Assembly: GCA_017883385.1 (NCBI GenBank)
Contig: JADGNQ010000003.1
Span: 62,001-126,000, forward strand
Origin: Candidatus Sulfotelmatobacter sp.
GTDB lineage: Bacteria; Acidobacteriota; Terriglobia; Terriglobales; Acidobacteriaceae
DNA length: 64,000 nt
Direction of reading: 5' to 3'
Position numbers and translations under genes: made by a program. Positions 1-10,614 of this stretch are shown piece by piece. How positions within the stretch are numbered: the first letter of the stretch is position 1; each line of letters begins with the position of its first letter. The notes beneath the pieces were generated by a model. That model was not told where the DNA came from and ran no database searches. It saw only the letters and a list, made by a program, of their open reading frames with translations.

Positions 1-3000
1 CGCAGGCTGATTTGCATCGCGTTGTAATTTGCGTTGCCGATCGACCGCCATGCGTACAACGAGTGAAACTGGCTGTTGAAATATGCGTTCGGCCCCAGGA
101 CGGTCGGGTAGTGATTCAGCGAGCAAGGGTTGCCGTTCGCAGAATAGGTGCAACCGGCCAGCCCCGGGATCATGCCCGCAATACCGGCTACGCTCGAAGG
201 GTTGAAGTCGGACCCGGCGTAGTCAATCGCGGACAGAGCGGTGGTTTCGTTGAAGGTAAAGCCCGAGTAGAGATCATAAGCAGCCTGGAGAGGATCGGTC
301 GTGAACTGGAAAGGATGCTTCGCCGGGTTTCCGGCTACGTTACCCGTTGCCGCCAGGTTGTACTGGTCGCCGGGTTGCAGGGGCGCAATCATATCCTGCC
401 AGTAGGCAGCCGTCGGACCTACCAAAGCGGGCGTGATGTCACTGGTCGCCGTGCCTTGCGCTGCCAACTCGGAGAGACGCCGGGCAGCGGCGAAGTAGGC
501 TACGCCTGACTTCTTGTCGACCAAGTCCAGCGGCATGGCCAGATCTTCCTGGGCCAGAAGACGATGCGAGAGCCGCCCCACATAAGAAACTTCCAGGCTC
601 AAGCTCTTCGTCAATTCTCGACCCACCGACAGATCCAGAGTGTAGGAATACGGGGTCTTGATCTTATCGTCCAACCCCCAATAGATTCCCAGCCCCGTGC
701 CCGCAGGCGGAGGCGTGTATGGAAATCCTCCCGTCGGCGTGGGTGGGGCAAACGGTGTGGTGCCATCGAAAAGCGTGGTGGGTATACTGGTCAGGCTCGT
801 CAATCGCGGTGCGTTGCTCGCGGTGGGCAGAACGGCGTTGGTGAGATTCGTGGAAAGACCGAATGAGCCGTTGGTGTCAAAACTGGAGAGCAATCCGGGC
901 CCGATGTGATCGTAGGCGATTCCGAAGCCCCCGCGAATCACAGTCTTGTCGCCATCGCCCACTAGATGCCTCAGCCAACCTCCCTCCGGCCGGGGAGTGT
1001 AAGCGATGGAGATCTTCGGAGCGAAGTTGTGGAAGTCCCAGCTGTAGTATCCCTTCTTGCCATTCGCCGCCCCCGCCAAGGCAAATGTGACCAAAGGATC
1101 CGTATTGGAGGGAATGCCGTTCAGCATGTCCTGCTGCCGTTGCTTGAACCACTGCCCCATGCTAAACGTGGGCGCGACCTCGGTACCGGTGGTCTCCCAA
1201 GGCGGAGAGAACAACGAGTAGCGCAGGCCCAGGTTCACCGTCAGGTTGGGCTTCATCCGGTACGAATCCTGGACGTAGAACTCGTATTCGTCAGCGCCCC
1301 AGTGACGGGCCACGGGAGCTCCTGCCGGCAGCGCCGTTCCGTTCTTCTGGAAGTTGAAGAATGCGTTATATTCCGTGACCATGCCCAACAGCGCAATTGT
1401 CGGGTAGTCGTACTGATTGTTGAAATTATTGTCGACGGCCGGTAAACCGTTATTCGCAGGATCGAACGGACTGGGCGTATTGGCGAACCCGGCTGTGTCC
1501 ATCGCCGAAACATTGGTCACGCCGTTCGGAAAGGAATTGAAGAAGTTGTTGCGTGGACTCCGGATGAAGCGGAGGTTCGCGCCAAACTGCACCGTGTGCT
1601 TCCCTCTCGACCAGGAAACATCATCCACGAAGTTCTCAACCGTGGACCGAAAATCTTGTCCGCGGGTTACCGATTCGCTGGAGTTGTTCGCTGTGCTGTT
1701 ATCGTTGAGTCCGCGGAAAAAAATTGCCGCCGTCGAATCATTGTTGCCGGGCAACCCCCAGCTTTGGCGAGTGTATCCCCAATGGAAGTTGTTGAGGAGC
1801 GTAGGTCGCAGGGTGGCTGTGTAGCCCAGCGTGAAGCCCTTGCTGTAGTCGAGTTGACTGGTCAACGGAGCAGTCCCTGGAAGATAAGGAGCGCCGGAAC
1901 GGTTGTCATTTCGCAATGCGCCGCGCCAGAACAGAGTGTGGTTCCCGTTTTGCGTGACCTTGTAATCCACCCGAGCGATATACCAGTTCTTGTTGGTTGG
2001 GATCGGTCCCCTAAAACGGTATCCGAGGAAATTGAACCCATCTCCCACGGAGTTATCATTCGCGTGCGGGAAGCCTTGCAGATAACTCGAACTGCCGCAG
2101 CAGATGACACTATCCACACCGATATTGTTGGGGTCGATGTTTGCTAACTCCCCGGATGTCAGGCCATGGATACCTGCGGGGATCGCAAACGAGGTTATGC
2201 CATCCGCGCCTAGAACCGATGTCGCGGGGCAAGCTGCCTCGCCGCCCGCACACTGATATTGCACGATTCCCTGGCGAAAAGCTTCGCTCGGCACAATCCG
2301 TACGTCGCTCTCTTCCTCCCGCTGGCGGGCGGCTTCATAATTTGCAAAGAAGTAAAAGCGGTTCTTTAGAATTGGGCCTCCCACCGATCCACCAAAGATA
2401 TTGCGAATGAGTTTGGGAGCAAGGTTGGCCGTCCCGCCTTGAACCTCGGAGGCCTTCACGAAATAATCATTGGCGCTCGTATATGTATTTCGGAGGTACT
2501 CGTACAGCGAGCCGTGAAACTTGTTGGTGCCGCTCTTGGTGACCAGCGACACTTGCGCGCCCGATGAGCGTCCCGCGTCGGCACCGTAGTTAGTCGTGGT
2601 TACGCGGAACTCCTGCATCGAATCCAGCGTGACCGGCAGAACCGAAGAAAATGCGTAGCCGTTCACCTGGTCATTGACGTCAACGCCATCCAGCGTAATA
2701 TTCGTCTGGTCGCTGTGCGCGCCATTCACTGCGCCATTGCGAGTGTCGTTCTGCTGCTCGTTCAGGCTCTCGCGGTTCCCGAGGTAAGTGACACCCGCCT
2801 GCAGGGTAAGCAGATCCGGAACGTTGCGGCCCTCCATGGGGAGTTCCTTGACCTGCACCTCGCTGAAGGCGTTGCCAATTGATGCGTCGGTCGAATTGAC
2901 TACTGCACCTTCGGCCGTCACGTCCACGACCTCCGTCTTAGAACCCACATCCAGCTTGAAGTTAATCGTGGCCGGAGTGTCTACGAGCAACGCAACATCC

Positions 3001-3278
3001 CTCTGTTCGTATTTGCGAAAGCCAGACATCTCAACGGAGAGATGATATGTTCCCGGGCGCAGCTGAAGGAATTCATAGCTGCCCGTCGCTCCAGTCGTCG
3101 TTGTGCGACTGAAACTGCGCTCGTCGTTGCTCAGAACGACTGACGCTCCGGATACAGCCGCGCCGCTCGAATCAGAAACAGTTCCACGTAGTGATGTGGT
3201 GCCGGTCTGGGCCACCAACATTTGCAGAGCAACGAGAGACACGACTAGCGCGATGACGACACGAGAACCAAAACGCAT
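1..3278 (-). CDS. TonB-dependent receptor / Oar-like outer membrane protein with N-terminal carboxypeptidase-regulatory-like domain (3' end outside window)
   Basis: Minus-strand translation from 3278: MRFGSRVVIALVVSLVALQMLVAQTGTTSLRGTVSDSSGAAVSGASVVLSNDE..., then plug-like ...ELPMEGRNVPDLLTLQAGV..., ...GTNKFHGSLYEYLRN.... Absent from the ORF track because no stop lies inside the window. Confidence 0.88.
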   Translation of the reverse strand, partial: MRFGSRVVIALVVSLVALQMLVAQTGTTSLRGTVSDSSGAAVSGASVVLSNDERSFSRTTTTGATGSYEFLQLRPGTYHLSVEMSGFRKYEQRDVALLVDTPATINFKLDVGSKTEVVDVTAEGAVVNSTDASIGNAFSEVQVKELPMEGRNVPDLLTLQAGVTYLGNRESLNEQQNDTRNGAVNGAHSDQTNITLDGVDVNDQVNGYAFSSVLPVTLDSMQEFRVTTTNYGADAGRSSGAQVSLVTKSGTNKFHGSLYEYLRNTYTSANDYFVKASEVQGGTANLAPKLIRNIFGGSVGGPILKNRFYFFANYEAARQREEESDVRIVPSEAFRQGIVQYQCAGGEAACPATSVLGADGITSFAIPAGIHGLTSGELANIDPNNIGVDSVICCGSSSYLQGFPHANDNSVGDGFNFLGYRFRGPIPTNKNWYIARVDYKVTQNGNHTLFWRGALRNDNRSGAPYLPGTAPLTSQLDYSKGFTLGYTATLRPTLLNNFHWGYTRQSWGLPGNNDSTAAIFFRGLNDNSTANNSSESVTRGQDFRSTVENFVDDVSWSRGKHTVQFGANLRFIRSPRNNFFNSFPNGVTNVSAMDTAGFANTPSPFDPANNGLPAVDNNFNNQYDYPTIALLGMVTEYNAFFNFQKNGTALPAGAPVARHWGADEYEFYVQDSYRMKPNLTVNLGLRYSLFSPPWETTGTEVAPTFSMGQWFKQRQQDMLNGIPSNTDPLVTFALAGAANGKKGYYSWDFHNFAPKISIAYTPRPEGGWLRHLVGDGDKTVIRGGFGIAYDHIGPGLLSSFDTNGSFGLSTNLTNAVLPTASNAPRLTSLTSIPTTLFDGTTPFAPPTPTGGFPYTPPPAGTGLGIYWGLDDKIKTPYSYTLDLSVGRELTKSLSLEVSYVGRLSHRLLAQEDLAMPLDLVDKKSGVAYFAAARRLSELAAQGTATSDITPALVGPTAAYWQDMIAPLQPGDQYNLAATGNVAGNPAKHPFQFTTDPLQAAYDLYSGFTFNETTALSAIDYAGSDFNPSSVAGIAGMIPGLAGCTYSANGNPCSLNHYPTVLGPNAYFNSQFHSLYAWRSIGNANYNAMQISL

Positions 3279-3823
3279 GGAGAACCCCTCCGTCCGAGTG
3301 AGCATAACTGTTGATTGCAGTTGACCCAGAAGCTCCAGACTGAAAGGGAGCCGGGCCCGCCCGACGGATGGGTGCTATGCAACTTCACGGCCACTGTATT
3401 TCGTGCCGATTTTGCTGCACTTGAGCATTCCTGAAAATGTTTGAATACGACAAGTCACATTCGGGCTTCCAGTTTTGGAAGTTTATGCACGTTGCTGGAA
3501 GAGTATTCACACAACAATGAGCAGTATGCGGATCAGTTTTCTAACAGTGTGTAGATAGTGTTTCAGTGTCTAATGAGGGTTCGGAAGCTTCTCAGAGGTT
3601 CTAGGAAATACAGATCGGAGATGGAACGAATGTCAGGCGCCAGAGACTTCACAGGAGCGCACAAGTCCGGAACATAACAATACAGAACAGGTGCTTGCCG
3701 GCAACGCAATCTGTATTCGCCCTGAGATGTCCAACGAACTGCTGTACAACCGTACAACTTCCGCAAGATGCGGCCGATTGACAGCGAATTTGGTTGATCA
3801 TGGAGTTTTCCTGAGAGCTGGCG

Positions 3824-6427
3824 TCAGCGACTGGTCAGCTTGGTCAGTGACTCCTCACACCGGCTTAGTTCTTGTCGGACGGATTGTTCTGTGACATCAC
3901 CACCAAGAGGATCTATGGAGTTCAGGCCTGGTCCCTGCCGTAGGGTATTAAGACTTTTCCCGTACCATGATTGCGATTCGCGGAGGAGCCTCGCCTTGCT
4001 GCGATGGGCACTCTGGCCAGCAAGACTGAAGAACGCTCTGCCCAACGACGCATATGCACTTGCCTGGCCCGCGATTTCATAACGATTCTTGGGTTCGATC
4101 TTTTCAAAGGTAGTCATCGCGTCGCGAATCTGCGCCATGGACTGGCTAACCTTTCCTTGTCGCATCAGTACGTCTCCAAGGCCGATCTCCATGAGAGCGG
4201 CATTGTCACGGGCCATAGAATTTGTGGGATCGGCACTGCTTAGCTTGGTAAAACCCTCGCGGGCCTTGATGAAGGAATCAATCGACTGTTCAAGTTCACC
4301 CCGCCTCGAGAAGATCGCCGCCACAACGCTGTACGCCTCCGCCAAGTATTCCTGGAGCGTCGCGTTGTTCAGGTCGGATCGAGCCAACTGCTCCAGAACT
4401 TCCTTTCCCTTTTGTGAAACCTCTGAGGCGTGGGAAAGATCACCAGTCGCTGCCAACGCTCTGCCCAAACAAATGTAATCCCCCGCCAGATGCGTACGGA
4501 CCAAGGGACTCACGTTCCCATCCTTCGCGATGGCTTCTCGAATCGACGTGCCCTGCCGGTAGCTCTCCACTGCATGCGCATAGTCCCCTGTTTGCGTTGA
4601 AATATTGCCCGCTTGCCAATAGAATCCCGCCAGAAAATCTCTGGATTCGGGCTCTGGGTGGTTTTCTGACATCCGCTGGGCGAGGGTTGTGCCCTTTTGC
4701 AGGTGCCGCAATGCCTTTACGTAGTCTCCAGTGCCCTGGAGCGCGAAACTCAAACGGAAGTAGTCATTGAGCAGATCGAGTTGCATCTGACGATCGTCCG
4801 GATGTGCGGTGGCGGATGCTTCTCGTATGGCTAACGCCTTCTCGTAACTTTGCAGTGCACCCGCGTAATCCCCAAGGTTGGCCGCACCCGAGTAGCCCAG
4901 AAGGTCTCCAACCCGGTCATAAGCGGCTGCCAATTCTCGCTGCAGAGCGGTATCGCCACTTGCCTCTTGCGACAGGCTGTCCAGATATTCCAGCGCGCGG
5001 GTTACCAGCAGCTTTCTTGCAGGCAAAGTGCCGGGCAAGTCCCGGATGGAATCATGCACTTCGAACATGAGGGAGTTCGCCAGTTTGCGGACGTCGTTAA
5101 AGCGGCGCTCGGCCCGGGCGCGTTCGATGCGCGCCACGCGAGCTTCGTGCAAGGTAACGATCAACCCGGCCAGCAATGCGAGCACCAACAAGACGGAAGC
5201 CGCAACCACCGCCTTGTGCCGGGCCACGAATTTAGTTGTCCGGTACCAGACGCTATCGTTGCGTGCGCGCACTGGAATGTTCCCCAGGTGCCGACGGATG
5301 TCCTCCTGCAGATCATTCACCGACGCATAGCGGCGAGAAGGTTCCTTCCGCAAAGCCATGAGGACGATGTTGTCAACATCGCCGCGCAGCTGTTTGCATA
5401 GCTTGTCAGGTGAAATCTTCGGAAACGGGGCGGATTGCGTTTGTGCGTTTCCCGTCCGTGGCCGCAGCGGACGAAGAACCGCCAGGCTCGGCTTTGGCGG
5501 CTCTCGTTGGCAAACCTCCTGAGCAAATTCCTGCGTGGACCCATATACAAACTCGTAAGGGCTCCGCCCCGTGAGCAGCTCATACAGGACTATTCCCAGT
5601 GAATACACGTCGGTGGCGATCGTCATCGTCTCGCCTTTGATCTGTTCTGGACTGGCGTAGCGCGGGGTCAAGATCTGAAAACTTGTCAGAGTTGCTTCAG
5701 GCATGTCCGCGTCGGGGCCGGACTCGACAATCTTTGCGATCCCAAAATCGAGCAGCTTCGGGATGCCATCGCCTGTAACCAGGATATTTCCAGGCTTGAT
5801 GTCGCGATGAATAATGAGCCGTTGATGCGCATAGTGCACGCCAGCGCAGACCTGCAGGAACAACTTCAAGCGCTCGCGAGTCGAGAGGTCATGCGCGTTG
5901 CAGTACTCAGTAATCGGTAGACCATCAATCAACTCCATCACGAAGTACGGCATTCCCTCTTCGCTGGTGCCACCATCGAGAAGCTTGGCTAGATTGGGAT
6001 GATCGAGGCCGGCCAGGATCTGGCGTTCATTCTTGAAACGGGCGAAGACTGCACTGGAATATTGGCCTGCGCGCACAAACTTGAGCGCAACCACCTTCTT
6101 ATACTGATCATCGGCCCGGAATGCGCGATACACTTCGCCCATTCCGCCGATCCCGATTTGCTCGACGACCTTGTACGGCCCTACTCGGCGTCCAACCCAG
6201 AAGTTTTCGTCGGCCGAAATCACGGGAGCAGCCGCTGCGGCCAGATCGCCTTGTTCGAGGAATTCCGCTCGGAGCCGTTGTTCTGAGGCCACCAAGGGCC
6301 CAATGTCGTCTCGCAGGGATGCGTCGGCCGCATAGCTGCGGTCGAGAAAGGCGACCCGTTCCGCAGGGGCAAGTTCCAGCGCGGTGGCCAGCACCTGCTT
6401 CACGTGTTGCCATCGTTCGGGAGTCAT
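3824..6427 (-). CDS. Serine/threonine protein kinase with C-terminal TPR-like repeats
   Basis: Kinase motifs VGPYKVVEQIGIGGMGEVYRA, VALKFV, HRDIKPGNILVT, DFGIAK, YASPEQIKGE; TM segment; TPR-like C-terminus. Likely start MTPERWQHVKQ at 6427 (track start 6481). Confidence 0.93.
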   Translation of the reverse strand: MTPERWQHVKQVLATALELAPAERVAFLDRSYAADASLRDDIGPLVASEQRLRAEFLEQGDLAAAAAPVISADENFWVGRRVGPYKVVEQIGIGGMGEVYRAFRADDQYKKVVALKFVRAGQYSSAVFARFKNERQILAGLDHPNLAKLLDGGTSEEGMPYFVMELIDGLPITEYCNAHDLSTRERLKLFLQVCAGVHYAHQRLIIHRDIKPGNILVTGDGIPKLLDFGIAKIVESGPDADMPEATLTSFQILTPRYASPEQIKGETMTIATDVYSLGIVLYELLTGRSPYEFVYGSTQEFAQEVCQREPPKPSLAVLRPLRPRTGNAQTQSAPFPKISPDKLCKQLRGDVDNIVLMALRKEPSRRYASVNDLQEDIRRHLGNIPVRARNDSVWYRTTKFVARHKAVVAASVLLVLALLAGLIVTLHEARVARIERARAERRFNDVRKLANSLMFEVHDSIRDLPGTLPARKLLVTRALEYLDSLSQEASGDTALQRELAAAYDRVGDLLGYSGAANLGDYAGALQSYEKALAIREASATAHPDDRQMQLDLLNDYFRLSFALQGTGDYVKALRHLQKGTTLAQRMSENHPEPESRDFLAGFYWQAGNISTQTGDYAHAVESYRQGTSIREAIAKDGNVSPLVRTHLAGDYICLGRALAATGDLSHASEVSQKGKEVLEQLARSDLNNATLQEYLAEAYSVVAAIFSRRGELEQSIDSFIKAREGFTKLSSADPTNSMARDNAALMEIGLGDVLMRQGKVSQSMAQIRDAMTTFEKIEPKNRYEIAGQASAYASLGRAFFSLAGQSAHRSKARLLRESQSWYGKSLNTLRQGPGLNSIDPLGGDVTEQSVRQELSRCEESLTKLTSR

Positions 6428-7017
6428 GCTTCCGCGTCGCTTTCCATGGCATGATGGAGCCACACCCGCGCCGTGGCCCACTCCCGTTTTGCGGTTGCCG
6501 GCGAGATGTCGACCACGCGGGCAGTTTCTTCAATCGAGAGCCCGCCGAAGAAACGGAGTTCGACGATTTGCGATTGTCGAGCGTCCAAGGAGGCCAGGCG
6601 CTTCATGGCCCGGTCCAGACCAATCAGGTCGAGGTTGATGCCTTCTTTCCCCGCGGAGTCTTCTTCCAGTAGCAAGGTGACGGTACCGCCCCCTCGCTTT
6701 GCCGCATTTCGCATGCGGGCATGGTCCACGAGGATTTGCCTCATCATCTGCGCCGCCAGCGCAAAGAAATGAGCTCGGCCTTGCCAGTTGGCAGCCTTGC
6801 GGTTCACCAGTCGCATGTAGGCTTCATGGACCAGGGCGGTCGCCTGCAACGTATGATCACTGCGTTGGCCGGCCAGGTTCCGCTTTGCCACCCGCCGCAG
6901 TTCGTCATAGACCAGAGGAATGAGTGCGTCTCTGGCCGCGACGTCCCCGTCATTCCAACGGACAAGTAATTCTGTGACCGCATCCCGAGAATCTGTTCCG
7001 CCCACAGAATCCCCCAA
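6424..7017 (-). CDS. ECF-type RNA polymerase sigma factor
   Basis: ELLVRWNDGDVAARDALIPLVYDELRRVA...HTLQATALVHEAYMRLV...HFFALAAQMMRQILVDHARMRNAAKRGG...; stop overlaps the kinase start (ATGA). Confidence 0.92.
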   Translation of the reverse strand: MGDSVGGTDSRDAVTELLVRWNDGDVAARDALIPLVYDELRRVAKRNLAGQRSDHTLQATALVHEAYMRLVNRKAANWQGRAHFFALAAQMMRQILVDHARMRNAAKRGGGTVTLLLEEDSAGKEGINLDLIGLDRAMKRLASLDARQSQIVELRFFGGLSIEETARVVDISPATAKREWATARVWLHHAMESDAEA

Positions 7018-7247
7018 ACACCTTGAGCAGCGTGCCTTTTGGTCTAGAGAGCGTACCCCTGAACCACCTTCAAGTCAACGTCGCGGGATAGCTTTGAAAT
7101 CGGCCGATTCGACCCGTTTCGTCCCCTCGAATTCGCCCCGTTTTGCGAGCTCGTGAGCCCTTTCTCGTCGTTTTGCCGTTCTTAGAAATAGCAGGGGAAT
7201 TAGTTCCGCCCGAGTACGGCTTGAGGACTCGCCACGGAGATATCAAA

Positions 7248-9824
7248 ATGACCAGAAGTGCCAGCTTCCTGTTTCTTTCGTTGTGCCTTTTCCTTGTGAC
7301 CGTTGCGTCACTTGCGGCCCAGCAGTCCAACGCCGACGGCAACGCCTCCATCCCACACCTGATCCGGTTCAGTGGAGTGCTGAAAGACGTGGATGGAAAG
7401 CCCGCCCAGGGGACCGTAGGGGTCACGTTCGCCCTTTACAAGGACGAGCAGGGTGGGGTTCCCCTGTGGATGGAGACTCAGAACGTCACACCTGACGCTT
7501 CTGGCCGCTATTCCATCATGTTAGGAGCGACGAAAAGTGATGGGCTACCAACGGAACTGTTTATATCGAAAGAGGCGCGCTGGTTAAGCGTCGAGCCGCG
7601 AGGGCTGCCGGCTCCGGTCCGAGTCCTACTGTTGAGCGTGCCCTACGCGTTGAAGGCGGTCGATGCGGAAACGATCGGCGGGTTACCGCCGTCGGCATTC
7701 GTATTGGCGGCGCCAGCCGGCAGCGCCTCGGCTTTCAATGCAACCGCCAATGCAAGTTCCAGCACGACTGCTCCTCCGCCGGCTTCAGGCGTGACTACCT
7801 CGGGCGGTACGGTCAATCTCATCCCCCTTTGGAGCACGGCCAGCGACATTGAAAACTCGGCCATCAGCCAGATCGGAAGCGGCACGACCGCCAAGATCGG
7901 AATCAACACCGCGACACCCACAAGCACGCTGGACGTCAAAGGCAGCGCCACCGTACGCGGAACGCTCGGCCTGCCGGCCGGCGGCGTAGCCACCGCAACT
8001 GCAGGCAAGAGTTCGCAGCCCGTCAATCTGGGGGCATCGTCGTTCTATAGCAGCAACAGCACCGCGATTACTCAGACCTTTCAACTCAGAGCCGAACCGG
8101 CCGGCAACAACACGGCCACTCCGAGTGGGACGCTGAATTTGCTCTTCGGTAGCGGCACGGCAGCGCCAACCGAAACAGGATTGAAGATCGCGAGTAACGG
8201 CCAGATCGTTTTCGCCGCGGGCCAGGCCTTTCCCGGCACGGGCAATGGAACGATCACCGGATTGACGGCGGGAACGGACCTGACTGGCGGTGGCACGAGC
8301 GGCAACGTGACGGTCAATGTGGATACGACGAAAGTCGTGACTGGAGTGGTTGCCGGGACCGGCTTGACCGGGGGAGGCACGGGCGGTGTGCCGACGCTCA
8401 ATCTCGACGTAACCAAGGTGCCGCTACTGAACACGGTGAATACCTTCACCGCCGATCAGAAGGTACTCGGCAATGTGACTTCGAACGGGCTGGTTAGCGG
8501 TTCGGTGGTAAATGCCTTGAACAGTTTCGACATCCTGGGTAATCCGTTCGCGTTCGGTTCGATGAACACGGGCAATTCATATTTCGGGTTTGCGGGCAAT
8601 CAAACCGGCAACGGCGGCGACAATGTCGGTACCGGGCAGATTGCGCTGCTCAACAACAGCACGGATAATGGCAATACTGCCGATGGAGTGGCCGCGCTCA
8701 AATTCAATGCAGGTGGATCCAACAACAGCGCGGTCGGCTTCTTCACTCTCTCGGCAAACACTTCGGGAGGGTCGAACACCGCGATGGGCAACAATGCGTT
8801 GATTGCGAACACCACCGGTTCGAACAACACCGCTCTCGGAGCGAATGCCGGTCCGGATTCGGGCCACCCGAATCTCAGCAATGCGACAGCCATCGGAGCC
8901 AACGCTCAGGTCACGGTCAGCAATGCTCTGGTTCTGGGAAGCATCAATGGCGTGAATGGCGCCTCGGCCGATACTCTCGTAGGCATAGGGACGACGGCCC
9001 CGGCGGCGAAACTGGACGTGCGCGGTACCGCCAACTTCACCGGCGCAATTACCTTCGCTCCCGGGCAGACCTTCCCAGGTACGGGGACGATCGCCGGCGT
9101 GACAGCGGGAAATGGGTTGAGCGGCGGCGGTACCAGCGGCACGGTGGCCCTGAGTTTGAATACCGGCTTTTCCGACGGGCGCTACGCGCAGCTCGGCGCA
9201 AACAATACGTTCACCGGCGTTCAAGTGATCAACAACAACGTGGGAATCGGAATCTCCACGCCTGCTTATGCCTTGCACACGATGGGAACTATCCGTAGCG
9301 AGGTGGGCGGATTGTCTCTTGGGGGTAACTCACCCGTGGCCGTGGATGCTCCGGGCATCATCGGCGGCCGACTTGCGATTCTCTCCAATGGGAATGTGGG
9401 CATTAATAATCCCAGCCCGACGACGAACCTGGATGTGGTGGGGAACATAAACGCGTCTGGCTCCCTCATTGGGAGCAACCTGGTTGTGGCTGGCGGAGGC
9501 GTGATCAACGGCGGCATCACTACGAGCGCGGGAATCACCACCGGCGCGGGTGTGAACGTGGGCGGTCCGCTAAACGTGAGTGGCAGTCTGAAAATCAAGA
9601 ATGATACTCCCATGAACGCAGCCCCGCGCATGTATCTCACTGGGTACATTCCGGGACCGTTGGGACCCTCAATCAGCGTAGCTCCCATTTTCACTATCCC
9701 GAGCAAGGATATTTTGATCACGCGGATGACCTCCGCTGGGGTCAATCCGTGTCCGACACAAGGTCCACTCACTTTTTCCATCTACACCAAGAACGGTTTG
9801 TCTTATACGACTTGCACGACCTAA
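7248..9824 (+). CDS. Secreted fibre/trimeric-adhesin-like repeat protein (tail-fibre head-type repeats); C-terminus apparently frameshifted
   Basis: Signal peptide MTRSASFLFLSLCLFLVTVASLAAQ; IRFSGVLKDVDGKPAQGTVGVTFALYKDEQGG; Gly/Thr/Asn repeats NTAMGNNALIANTTGSNNTALGANAG. Same-family-looking C-terminus continues in other frames to 9984. Confidence 0.7.
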   Translation: MTRSASFLFLSLCLFLVTVASLAAQQSNADGNASIPHLIRFSGVLKDVDGKPAQGTVGVTFALYKDEQGGVPLWMETQNVTPDASGRYSIMLGATKSDGLPTELFISKEARWLSVEPRGLPAPVRVLLLSVPYALKAVDAETIGGLPPSAFVLAAPAGSASAFNATANASSSTTAPPPASGVTTSGGTVNLIPLWSTASDIENSAISQIGSGTTAKIGINTATPTSTLDVKGSATVRGTLGLPAGGVATATAGKSSQPVNLGASSFYSSNSTAITQTFQLRAEPAGNNTATPSGTLNLLFGSGTAAPTETGLKIASNGQIVFAAGQAFPGTGNGTITGLTAGTDLTGGGTSGNVTVNVDTTKVVTGVVAGTGLTGGGTGGVPTLNLDVTKVPLLNTVNTFTADQKVLGNVTSNGLVSGSVVNALNSFDILGNPFAFGSMNTGNSYFGFAGNQTGNGGDNVGTGQIALLNNSTDNGNTADGVAALKFNAGGSNNSAVGFFTLSANTSGGSNTAMGNNALIANTTGSNNTALGANAGPDSGHPNLSNATAIGANAQVTVSNALVLGSINGVNGASADTLVGIGTTAPAAKLDVRGTANFTGAITFAPGQTFPGTGTIAGVTAGNGLSGGGTSGTVALSLNTGFSDGRYAQLGANNTFTGVQVINNNVGIGISTPAYALHTMGTIRSEVGGLSLGGNSPVAVDAPGIIGGRLAILSNGNVGINNPSPTTNLDVVGNINASGSLIGSNLVVAGGGVINGGITTSAGITTGAGVNVGGPLNVSGSLKIKNDTPMNAAPRMYLTGYIPGPLGPSISVAPIFTIPSKDILITRMTSAGVNPCPTQGPLTFSIYTKNGLSYTTCTT

Positions 9825-10614
9825 ATCTCAGCGGCATTGGGCTGTCCGTCACTGATTCAGGGCCATTGTCCATTCGCATTGCGGCCGGTACCCGTTGATC
9901 GTTTTCTTATTCACCCCCAATTGTGGATCATTGAGCTTCCCGCCGGCCGACATTCCGGTCAGCGTCGAGTACGTGATGCAGTAGCCAAGGGCGCCAGTGC
10001 CCATTGGGAGCTCGTTTTTTTTCGCAGCGTTGCACAGCCTGCTGAAATGGTGCATTGCGCTCCGTGGGAATCGGGCCTGTTTCCGGAGATCACCGACGGG
10101 TCGGGACTGCGTGGCGTGCGGAAACTCGCGGGCAAGCCTGAAGCTATTGCATAAGTCACGATTGCGCGGGTCAGATCCCAACTCAACCCTTCGAGGTTGG
10201 CAATCGTTCCTTATTTAATCCTCCACGATGTGCCAATTGCGGCGCTCCTGATGGCAAGCACTATCTCAGCGACAGCCTCGCGGTCGTTTCGCTGCCCAGC
10301 CTGAGCGTTCTGCCTCATAATCTGCCCAAGAAAATAGGACGAGCGCTAAGAAAGCGATGGTATTGCGAACGGCCAGGAAGGAAGAAGGTCCTTCGTGTAT
10401 GGGGCGTGGCTACGACGAAGCCCGTAAAGGTTTTCGCGGCCGTAAGTCGTGAATCTCAGATTTCTCGCCCTTCTCTCGCTGAGCAGTTTTGACCATCAAG
10501 AAGGCGGCGGAACTCGTATAAACAAGCTAACTCTGAGCGCGATGTTCAACTTGCGTGCCGGAAGGTTTGCGCCGGAGCAGGTACATCCAACCGGCAGTAA
10601 TGGAGGCAGCACTT

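Noticed and set aside
8577-9278. 233-aa minus-strand ORF
   Set aside because: Antisense to the repeat-rich fibre-like gene, created by its low-complexity codons.
9849-10181. 110-aa minus ORF downstream of the fibre-like gene
   Set aside because: Overlaps the frameshifted C-terminal coding sequence on the opposite strand; no motif.
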